NCBI GenBank assembly: GCA_036231525.1
Contig: JAZAGZ010000094.1
Location: forward strand, 1-5,889
DNA: 5,889 nucleotides
Source: UBA6522 sp036231525
GTDB lineage: Bacteria > Pseudomonadota > Gammaproteobacteria > Steroidobacterales > Rariloculaceae
Direction: 5' to 3'
Made by a program: the position numbers and the translations under genes. The notes under the pieces are model-generated. The model did no database searches. It worked only from the letters and a program-made list of their open reading frames with translations, and was not told the origin of the DNA. Each line of letters opens with the position of its first letter. Positions within the stretch are counted from its first letter, which is position 1. Of the stretch, positions 1 to 5,889 are shown one piece after another.

Positions 1-954
1 GACAAGCATGTCAACTATCTGGTCTGGCGTTTGCCCGGCAGCCTCCGCTTCGAAGCTAAGCAGAATCCGGTGTCGCAACACATCATGTGCCACAGATTGG
101 ATATCTTCCGGAGTTACGTAGTCCCGACAAGAAAGCCAAGCATGGGCGCGAGCACATCTGTCTAGGGCAATGGTCGCCCTAGGGCTGGCGCCGTATTGTA
201 AAAGCCCTTGAAGATCATCGCCGTACCGATCAGCCTTCCTTGTCGCAAGCACAATCTGCACGATGTACTTCTCAAGCGGCTCAGACAGATGCAGTGCCAA
301 AACATCCTGACGGGCCGCCAGTATATCTGCCTGAGTTAGTACCGTCTGAGGTTGAAACAGTTCCGCATCTGTTGCAGAGCGTTTTGCTTCAGCCCGATTA
401 AGTTCCAGAATTGCGTGTTCCCCATCGGCATCTGGGTAGTCCACGAACACATGCATCAGAAAGCGGTCCAGCTGCGCCTCAGGAAGTGGATAGGTACCTT
501 CCTGCTCAATTGGGTTCTGGGTTGCCATAACCATGAATAGCTCGGGCAAAGGGTAGGTTACCGAACCAACGGTTATCTGCCGCTCCCCCATCGCCTCAAG
601 AAGTGCTGACTGAACTTTCGCTGGTGCCCGATTAACTTCATCAGCAAGAACAAGATTGTGAAATAGCGGCCCCTGACGAAATACAAACGAGCTATCTTGG
701 GGACGATAGATCTCGGTACCGGTAAGGTCGGCCGGAAGTAAATCAGGCGTGAATTGCAGTCGATGAAAATCCCCTTCAACGCTGTTACTCAATACCTTTA
801 TTGCCCTAGTTTTCGCAAGCCCGGGCGCGCCCTCCACCAAGAGATGTCCATCACAGAGCAACGCCACCAACATACGATTGAGCAGAGCCGCCTGTCCAAC
901 GACGAGAGCGGCCAGATGTGCCTCAAGGGCAGCAAACTTTTCTTGTAAGGACAT
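1..954 (-). CDS. MoxR-family AAA+ ATPase, 3' end cut by window edge
   Basis: The frame starts at ATG 954-952 and stays open for 318 codons to the left edge, so only the last few residues and the stop are missing (the family is usually about 320-330 residues). An in-frame TGA at 972-970 lies just upstream with no other start between, which fixes the ATG although no Shine-Dalgarno is visible. Visible motifs are Walker A GAPGLAKT (residues 42-49), Walker B LVLADEVNR (101-109) followed by the MoxR-typical segment ending in LLEAMGERQIT, sensor 1 ATQNP (144-148) and sensor 2 SPRA (257-260). MoxR proteins are cytoplasmic ATPases thought to act as chaperones that mature or activate metal enzymes or complexes, usually with DUF58 and von Willebrand A proteins. 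Such partners would be expected past the left edge. It follows the secreted propeller gene by 94 nt. Family assignment is very secure; its client is unknown. Confidence 0.96.
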   Translation of the reverse strand, partial: MSLQEKFAALEAHLAALVVGQAALLNRMLVALLCDGHLLVEGAPGLAKTRAIKVLSNSVEGDFHRLQFTPDLLPADLTGTEIYRPQDSSFVFRQGPLFHNLVLADEVNRAPAKVQSALLEAMGERQITVGSVTYPLPELFMVMATQNPIEQEGTYPLPEAQLDRFLMHVFVDYPDADGEHAILELNRAEAKRSATDAELFQPQTVLTQADILAARQDVLALHLSEPLEKYIVQIVLATRKADRYGDDLQGLLQYGASPRATIALDRCARAHAWLSCRDYVTPEDIQSVAHDVLRHRILLSFEAEAAGQTPDQIVDMLV

Positions 955-1048
955 AGGCTTAAGCGCGGCTCAAAGCGGTGAATCTTACCGATCTGGGGCG
1001 CCGCAAGCCACTGGTTACAAGGGATTCCAGTGTGGTTTGCCCCCGAAA
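955..1048. other. 94-nt intergenic gap before the MoxR gene
   Basis: This is the widest gap in the cluster. It holds a small inverted repeat (CACTGG at 1009-1014 with CCAGTG at 1027-1032, loop of 12 nt). No T-run follows it in the direction of transcription, so it is not a standard rho-independent terminator. On the minus strand a TAAGAT (around 981-986) resembles a -10 box, but I find no -35 element at proper spacing. A separate promoter for the MoxR gene is possible but not supported. Confidence 0.4.
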
Positions 1049-2179
1049 TCAGTGACAAACGTTATTCGAGAGTCCTATGGTGAACGCACCGATTCGACCA
1101 TTAACGGCGGGGATGTAGCTAACCTCTTGTTCCTCAAGATCTATCACCGCTACCTCAGCACTATCGCTTGAGGCGAGATACGCCTGCCGCCCATCGGAAG
1201 AACCCAGAGCATCCAACGGTACGAAGTTGAGCTCCCCTGACTCGATCACTGATTTTCGATTGTTGTCGTAAATGTAAAAGTTACGATTCTCAGAGCTTGC
1301 TAGGAGATTCATGCGATCAAACCGCCCGACCGTAACCAGATCAATTCCTTCGCCGATCACCACATCGTCAAATTCTGTAAAGAGGTGCTGCTCGATGGAA
1401 ACGAACCGGCCAGACTCCTTATCCATCATGTACAAAAACACCCCTTCAGGCGTCGTGTATGGGCGAGCTGGGCGCGCTCCAATATCAAATGTCCTGTAAA
1501 CAACTTTTGAGAATGCATTAACACTGTAGACCTCTCCAGTCGTTTCGTTTGCTACATAGACGTAACGCCCATCTAAACTCCGGCTAGGGGAAGAAAGCAT
1601 TTGTCCAAGCTCATCCGTCACTTCAATCTCGAAAGTTTGTTTGACGTTACTATCGATTAGCCCAATCGTTCCATCCCGATCATTGCTGTACCAGATATCG
1701 ACTTCGTTGGGATCGAAGAGAACATCCGTCGTCGGTGAAAAATCTTCAAGTGTGAATAGTATCTGCCCTCCGTATGCCGAGAACAGAACAAAACCACCTG
1801 CCTCGCTGTCGCTGAATCCGATTTTTGAACCTGTGGTATCGAGCACCATGTGTCTCGGCACCATAGGTAATACAACCTCCTTCGCAAGCTCCTGAGTCTC
1901 CAGGTTGTACATACTGACAAGTTGCCGTTCGAGATTGGTATAGATCAGGACAGGCGCGAAAGGCGTAGCGATCAGATCGTCAACTCTATGTTTTGTTTCA
2001 ATTCGAAAAACAACCTCATTTGCCTGAAGATCGATCACGTCGATGATCGGATCCACCGCATCAGCAACGAACATTAAACGCTGTGGGTTAGAGATATCGA
2101 CGGCTGCTAAAAGGCTCAACGGCACCTGTAAAAAGATGACCGAGGCAATTAGCAATCGTCTTGAAAGGGAAATTTGCAC
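1049..2179 (-). CDS. secreted YVTN/YncE-like beta-propeller protein
   Basis: The product has 376 residues and starts at GTG (2179-2177). The start is supported by a GGAG 10 nt upstream and by the signal peptide that follows at once: SRR at 6-8, a hydrophobic stretch 9-24, and a likely cleavage near LLA-AVD (24-27). The mature part is made of repeating short beta-strand units of the YVTN type, such as RLMFVADAVDPIIDVIDL (34-51), SLDGRYVYVANETTGEVYSV (201-220) and SSDGRQAYLASSDSAEVAVI (327-346). These spread over the whole length, as expected for one propeller of about seven blades. There is no CxxCH and few histidines; the only cysteine is in the C-terminal VCH. Propellers of this class are periplasmic or surface proteins with binding or redox-partner roles. 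Its place 23 nt after the CcdA-like gene suggests it belongs to the same module. Specific function is not recognisable. Confidence 0.85.
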   Translation of the reverse strand: MQISLSRRLLIASVIFLQVPLSLLAAVDISNPQRLMFVADAVDPIIDVIDLQANEVVFRIETKHRVDDLIATPFAPVLIYTNLERQLVSMYNLETQELAKEVVLPMVPRHMVLDTTGSKIGFSDSEAGGFVLFSAYGGQILFTLEDFSPTTDVLFDPNEVDIWYSNDRDGTIGLIDSNVKQTFEIEVTDELGQMLSSPSRSLDGRYVYVANETTGEVYSVNAFSKVVYRTFDIGARPARPYTTPEGVFLYMMDKESGRFVSIEQHLFTEFDDVVIGEGIDLVTVGRFDRMNLLASSENRNFYIYDNNRKSVIESGELNFVPLDALGSSDGRQAYLASSDSAEVAVIDLEEQEVSYIPAVNGRIGAFTIGLSNNVCH

Positions 2180-2189
2180 AACAATCGCG

Positions 2190-2193
2190 CTCC
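2190..2193 (-). promoter_or_regulatory. ribosome binding site (GGAG) deciding a GTG start
   Basis: Reading the minus strand, GGAG lies 10 nt before GTG 2179-2177, and a second purine run AAGGA lies at 2202-2198, directly after the upstream stop codon. The frame is open upstream into the preceding gene, so this site and the signal peptide together place the start at GTG. It is the only clear Shine-Dalgarno in the window. Confidence 0.6.
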
Positions 2194-2202
2194 GTTTTCC
2201 TT

Positions 2203-3564
2203 CTAGATTAATCCGAGATATGGGTAAATCATGTCACTGACAACATGAAAATTATCAGTGATCAAGATCAGCCCGAAAATAATGATAATAGCCATACTCG
2301 CGTAACTCAGCGGTTTGGAGTTGTTAGCCAGAAATAACAGTATGCTGTCCATCTTCGAGATGTAGTAAGCGGAAAGTAGAAATGGAATTGCCACACCGAT
2401 ACCGAATGTCAGCATGATGCCCGCGCCAATAGAGGCGCTCCCGATGGCCCCAACATAGACTACCAACGTAGCGACGATCGCACCGCCAAAACATGCTGTG
2501 CATCCCAGTGCATAACCCATAGAGGTCAGAACGGTACCCACCGTATCCCGGAAAGACAGTGACTCCATGGCACGACGATTGGGTATGCGGCAAGCAAAAT
2601 CGCGCGTCCCTCTAAACCCCACCCACAAGCCCAAGAGGATCACGATAACGCCGGACACAATCGCCACAAGACGGCTATATTCCGAGAAAGCGAGTTGAGC
2701 CTGATGCCCCACTGCCCCTATAAATGCTCCTGCTAGTGCGTATAGAAAAATGAACCCTAAAACGAAGGCAAACGCGAGTTGGGTGATTTTTCTCCGGATG
2801 AAAGGAGTCAGTTGAACCGCGCCTCCCGCCGCCTGCCCAGGCACCGTTGAAAACCCAGCGATGACCCCTCCAAAAACCACAACAAGCTGAAGTAAGCAGG
2901 GCGTTAATACTGAGGAAAGAAGCCCTGCCCCCAGAGCCAGCACGGCCACTGGGGTGATGTCCGCACGAGATTTCAGTTCATCTGGCAGGCTATACGGCGC
3001 CTCCCAACTTCCCACGAAAGTAAGCGGCCGTTCACTCTCCAGGTAGTGATTGGAGACATAGAGTCGCAACCTTCCCGCTGCTTCAATATCGATCAGATTC
3101 CCCTCGACATCACGTTTTGGAAAACTATAGACACTCAACCGATGATGCTCTGCAATACTTGGCCCATCTGAAATCAACGGGGAATACTCATTTTCGCCGA
3201 CGTGCAGGGATGCTATTGGTACCTCATCTGGTAGGTCACCTCTATGAATAGTTTCCGCAACAAAGAAAATTAGGTTTCTATCCGGTCGAAGATTTCCAAC
3301 GATGGCTGCCCTATCGACATATTGAAAGTACTCGTCAGTAGCTAACGTCGCAGTAATCTCTAAATCTGGTGTACGGATAAGCTCCCGAGTCAAGTAACGA
3401 GACACACTACCAGCCTTGATCATCCGACTGTCATCTCCGACGCCTCTGAGTAACTGCTGGCCCTGAACAAAGTATGGAAAAACCAGCCATGAGGAAGCGA
3501 TAACGAACCCTAGGAACAAGAGGGCGCTCAGTTTTATCGGGTTGATGCGAGTTGCGATGTCCAT
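2203..3564 (-). CDS. CcdA/DsbD-like transmembrane thiol-redox protein with N-terminal periplasmic domain
   Basis: The product has 453 residues. The start is forced: the upstream gene's TAA lies in the same frame four codons earlier, with no other start between. Residues 12-33 form an N-terminal membrane anchor. Residues about 35-203 are a soluble, strand-rich, cysteine-free domain that I do not recognise. Residues 205-453 form a six-helix core of the cytochrome c biogenesis CcdA/DsbD transmembrane family. Its cysteines sit at the expected places, C223 in helix 1 (LTPCLLQL) and C358 in helix 4 (GCTACFGGAI). The family passes reducing equivalents from cytoplasmic thioredoxin to periplasmic thiols. 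Oddities: prolines flanking the canonical cysteines (PCxxP, PCxxP) are mostly replaced (Q226, A357, G361), and an extra C355 creates CxxC. There is also C325 in the loop between helices 3 and 4. The gene lies 12 nt after SCO, whose CxxxC is a plausible client. Family is secure; partner is inferred. Confidence 0.88.
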   Translation of the reverse strand: MDIATRINPIKLSALLFLGFVIASSWLVFPYFVQGQQLLRGVGDDSRMIKAGSVSRYLTRELIRTPDLEITATLATDEYFQYVDRAAIVGNLRPDRNLIFFVAETIHRGDLPDEVPIASLHVGENEYSPLISDGPSIAEHHRLSVYSFPKRDVEGNLIDIEAAGRLRLYVSNHYLESERPLTFVGSWEAPYSLPDELKSRADITPVAVLALGAGLLSSVLTPCLLQLVVVFGGVIAGFSTVPGQAAGGAVQLTPFIRRKITQLAFAFVLGFIFLYALAGAFIGAVGHQAQLAFSEYSRLVAIVSGVIVILLGLWVGFRGTRDFACRIPNRRAMESLSFRDTVGTVLTSMGYALGCTACFGGAIVATLVVYVGAIGSASIGAGIMLTFGIGVAIPFLLSAYYISKMDSILLFLANNSKPLSYASMAIIIIFGLILITDNFHVVSDMIYPYLGLI

Positions 3565-3576
3565 ATCAGCTAGGCT

Positions 3577-4209
3577 TTATTGCATGGCCTGAATTAGGGC
3601 ATCTGCCGGGGTCGAAAAAGTGAATACATCCACCAACTTGCCTAGTGGATCAATAAGATAAACATTCGCCGTGTGTTGCACGGTATAGTTATTCTGTGTC
3701 TTGGTCACTGCATAACTTACCTTGAAGTTGCTCGCCGCAGTATTAATTTGCTCGACACTTCCACCGAGACCCATCATCCGTTCACCAAACCTCGAGGCAT
3801 AGTCATCCGTCGTCGTCGGGGAGTCGCGTTCAGTGTCGACGCTAACAAAAATACCCATCGCGGCCACTTCCACTTCTCTAAGAGCTTTACCCATATTCAA
3901 TACCATCATCGGACAAACAGTCGGACAGTGGGTAAAGCCAAAACCAAGAAGAATGTACTGCCCCTGAAAATCTTCAGCCGAAACAACGTTCCCACCACGA
4001 TCTAGCAAATCGAACTCGACGACAATATCTCCTAACGGATCATTATTAACAGGTTGAGCCTCGACGAAATGGTCTGCATGTAGCTCGCCCGTCATATCCT
4101 GCCCCAAGGCTATATCAGCGCCTGCATACTGTGCCCACAATATTCGGGGTAACAACGTCACGGCGACTGCGAGCAGCGCTGTTCCCGAGTTTTTATCCAC
4201 ACTTACCAT
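3577..4209 (-). CDS. SCO1/SenC-family copper chaperone / thiol oxidoreductase
   Basis: The product has 210 residues, the usual length for the bacterial family. Residues 10-26 are a hydrophobic signal or anchor ending in LWAQ, with K6 before it, so the protein works in the periplasm. The thioredoxin-like fold begins near residue 60. The metal site is complete: C95 and C99 in HCPTVCP, and H179 in YTVQHTANVYLIDP. The family's VDTERDSP segment (124-131) is also present. SCO proteins deliver copper to, or reduce cysteines of, copper centres such as CuA of cytochrome oxidase and, in some bacteria, other copper enzymes. No cytochrome oxidase gene is visible here. The neighbours are instead a cytochrome c–propeller upstream (71 nt) and a CcdA-like protein downstream (12 nt), suggesting a dedicated client. 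ATG 4209 is the only good start: an in-frame TGA lies at 4266-4264 and no ATG, GTG or TTG occurs between. No Shine-Dalgarno is visible, only an A-rich leader. Confidence 0.95.
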   Translation of the reverse strand: MVSVDKNSGTALLAVAVTLLPRILWAQYAGADIALGQDMTGELHADHFVEAQPVNNDPLGDIVVEFDLLDRGGNVVSAEDFQGQYILLGFGFTHCPTVCPMMVLNMGKALREVEVAAMGIFVSVDTERDSPTTTDDYASRFGERMMGLGGSVEQINTAASNFKVSYAVTKTQNNYTVQHTANVYLIDPLGKLVDVFTFSTPADALIQAMQ

Positions 4210-4280
4210 AGTTTTTTCAGATGTCTTAGATCTAGTTTTAAGATGGCTCTTGAGTTGGCAGCCTCACATCCATTCCAACA
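4210..4280. other. 71-nt intergenic gap before the SCO gene
   Basis: AT-rich near the SCO start, with an A6 run on the coding strand a few bases before the ATG. Only 4-bp inverted matches are present, which is too weak for a terminator, and I see no paired -35/-10 promoter. It is most simply a spacer within one transcript, though a promoter for the SCO group cannot be excluded. Confidence 0.4.
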
Positions 4281-5889
4281 CTAGTAATCCAGGATGATGC
4301 CCTCCGCCGGGTTAATACCGCTGTGAAAATTGCCCTGATCTCGAACCGTACGGGGCTCTCCGTTCTCATCGTAATGCACCCAGATAAGTCCATGGGCATC
4401 ACCGTTGCCGGGCATATCGATTTTTCTGATCAACTCCTTACTCTCTGCATCGTAGATGAAGATCCGTCCCTCACCGTTGCTAGTGGCCCACATCTCCCTA
4501 CCGTTAGGCGACAAAAGCACGTGATCCAGCTTATAAGCACTATAGAGTGTTTGCACCGCATGGCCTGACTCGGTGTCAATGATTGTTATGGTGCGCCCCA
4601 GGTGATGAGCAGCCTCACCCTTATCTGCTACCCAGAGCTCTGTTTCATCTGCGTTCAGCGAGGCACCGTATGGACCGATGCCTGTGCCATTAGTCCATAT
4701 TACTTCACCTGTATTCACGTCCACCTTAGAGGCGTTAGAACTGCTCATGATGGGGTAGATATATTCCTTAGCCGAATCAATTACTGCCCAATTCGGTCGA
4801 TAGCCTGGGATGGGGTATTCGGCAACCACCTCCCAAGTATCCGGATCAATCTTAGCGATCCAGAAAGGGCGCATAGCCATTAGATTTCCTTGGTAAATCC
4901 GTCGCATACCCTGCATGCCGGTACCGCGACCCGGTGCGTAACCTGCGGGTTCCATGAGCGCGTATACATATTCGTAGTCCTTATCCGTCCAGACGGTATA
5001 AATAAAACCTCCCATGTCTATGTCTTTAATCCCGCCGATTATCTCATCGGTCTCTGGGTCAAACAGGAACAAGCCTAGGCCGTCCGGATCCCGTACGAAC
5101 ACGTCAAAAAGCACCTTGTCGCGAAACACCTGCCCATGATGGAGTCGAGCACCAATAGTGATCTGCGCAATAGGCTGTAACGTCAAAGCATCCAACTTGA
5201 TCATCGTCCAAGCACCGGCGGGATCTGGTGTACCGTCCGCGGTAGGCTCTCGGGGACCGACCATATAAGCATAACGCCCATCAGGAGACATGGCCGAGGT
5301 ATGCACCACCGCCCTGAGAATCTCTGGCAACTCATTGCTAGCAATAATCTCGAAGGTCTCAGCATCACCTACAACCAGTGCGTTACTCTTTGGAGGAACA
5401 TAGCCATCGAATAGCACGGAGGGTGAACTGGTCGTACCCACGTTCTCATAAAAGTAAGTTTTACCTGGTTGGGGTTGAAACTTGGGTTCGCCCGGATTCC
5501 ATGTAGCCACAACCCGTGATGGATACTCGCTCCAGACACTTCCTTCTTCCGACCGCCGGGTCCAGGTTTCCTGGACAGAAGCAAATGTCTCTACGGCCTC
5601 CACCTGCAGATCCCGTGGTGTTTTCGCAAACTCTAGCTGCTCTGCTTGATTAGCCTTTACGGCAGCAAGCGCCGACAACCACTGCCCGGGCAAGTCGGCA
5701 TCCAACGGCAAATCTGCCAATGTACGAATGTACATGGCGATAGACACTAAATCGGCGTCACTGGGATCCATCTCCGAGACGATCACACCCATTATCGGGT
5801 TGCTTTCCAGTTGATCAAAAATATCAGCGGGTGTCGGACCAAAGTGCAGACTGGGCCCGACCAGACCCTCACCCGTCTCCGAGTGACAT
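4281..5889 (-). CDS. cytochrome c–beta-propeller fusion protein, 5' end cut by window edge
   Basis: The frame is open from the right edge to TAG 4283-4281, giving 535 visible residues (numbered here from the first complete codon, 5888-5886). Residues 1-2 are Cys-His, the end of a CxxCH haem c motif split by the edge. Then come LVGPSL (9-14), a likely axial Met at 40 (VSEMDPSD) and the closing helix IAMYIRTL (50-57), which together make a class I cytochrome c. A charged linker (about 65-150) leads into YVTN-like blades, for example MSPDGRYAYMVGP (200-212), LNADETELWVAD (411-422) and LSPNGREMWATS (459-470). Histidines recur near blade starts: H196, H250/H251, H428/H429, H456, H499, H522. The layout resembles cytochrome cd1 (haem c domain plus propeller), but I do not see the NirS active-site signatures. 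It probably acts in the periplasm in electron transfer or oxidation of a small substrate. The signal peptide and true start lie beyond the edge; the ATG at 5792 is internal (Met33). Confidence 0.87.
   Translation of the reverse strand, partial: CHSETGEGLVGPSLHFGPTPADIFDQLESNPIMGVIVSEMDPSDADLVSIAMYIRTLADLPLDADLPGQWLSALAAVKANQAEQLEFAKTPRDLQVEAVETFASVQETWTRRSEEGSVWSEYPSRVVATWNPGEPKFQPQPGKTYFYENVGTTSSPSVLFDGYVPPKSNALVVGDAETFEIIASNELPEILRAVVHTSAMSPDGRYAYMVGPREPTADGTPDPAGAWTMIKLDALTLQPIAQITIGARLHHGQVFRDKVLFDVFVRDPDGLGLFLFDPETDEIIGGIKDIDMGGFIYTVWTDKDYEYVYALMEPAGYAPGRGTGMQGMRRIYQGNLMAMRPFWIAKIDPDTWEVVAEYPIPGYRPNWAVIDSAKEYIYPIMSSSNASKVDVNTGEVIWTNGTGIGPYGASLNADETELWVADKGEAAHHLGRTITIIDTESGHAVQTLYSAYKLDHVLLSPNGREMWATSNGEGRIFIYDAESKELIRKIDMPGNGDAHGLIWVHYDENGEPRTVRDQGNFHSGINPAEGIILDY

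Noticed and set aside
955..1048. Rho-independent terminator after the propeller gene
   Set aside because: The stem is only 6 bp with a large loop and lacks a T-run in the direction of transcription.
352..1171. Small plus- and minus-strand open frames over the MoxR gene
   Set aside because: They overlap a gene with all MoxR motifs in frame and show no domain, signal or ribosome binding site of their own.
4210..4280. Terminator or promoter before the SCO gene
   Set aside because: Only 4-bp stems and no correctly spaced -35/-10 pair are visible.
3673..5078. Plus-strand open frames of 62-110 codons opposite the SCO and cytochrome–propeller genes
   Set aside because: They are antisense to well-supported genes and their translations are low in recognisable features.
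4281..5792. Taking the ATG at 5792 as the start of the propeller protein
   Set aside because: The upstream frame is open and encodes the front half of a cytochrome c domain; starting at 5792 would cut that fold and leave no signal peptide.
4281..5889. Naming the cytochrome–propeller as nitrite reductase NirS or nitrous oxide reductase NosZ
   Set aside because: The domain order is like NirS, but its active-site signatures are not seen, and neither the NosZ histidine cluster nor a CuA domain is present.
1..5889. tRNA, rRNA, CRISPR array, transposase or prophage elements
   Set aside because: Nearly all the window is explained by five coding genes, and no regularly spaced repeats, tRNA-like folds or mobile element proteins were seen.

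Overview
The window is a tightly packed run of five protein genes, all on the minus strand. It therefore reads right to left: a haem c–beta-propeller protein (cut by the right edge), a SCO/SenC copper chaperone, a CcdA/DsbD-like membrane thiol transporter, a second secreted beta-propeller, and a MoxR-type AAA+ ATPase (cut by the left edge). Gaps between genes are 71, 12, 23 and 94 nt. I see no convincing terminator between them, so one transcript is the simplest reading. I found no tRNA, rRNA, CRISPR, insertion sequence or long repeat, and base composition looks roughly half G+C and even throughout.

The organism looks like a Gram-negative respiring bacterium, plausibly a proteobacterium. Four of the five products carry export signals or membrane segments, and haem c, SCO and CcdA functions all act in the periplasm or its membrane. 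Finer taxonomy cannot be read from this sequence.

Right part (4281-5889): the frame stays open past the first ATG (position 5792) to the window end. The extra residues begin with Cys-His and continue as a recognisable class I cytochrome c, so the protein is a cytochrome c–propeller fusion with several histidines at blade starts. Middle (2203-4209): SCO (CxxxC plus distal His) and a six-helix CcdA-like core with an extra periplasmic domain lie 12 nt apart. Left-middle (1049-2179): a secreted propeller with a GTG start and no haem motif. Left (1-954): MoxR with all its AAA+ motifs.

Inferred joint role: the two propellers and the cytochrome form a periplasmic redox module. SCO supplies copper or thiol redox chemistry, the CcdA-like protein brings reducing power across the membrane, and MoxR remodels or activates a partner, probably with DUF58/VWA proteins encoded beyond the left edge. 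The substrate of the module cannot be determined here. The catalytic genes it serves may lie beyond the right edge.
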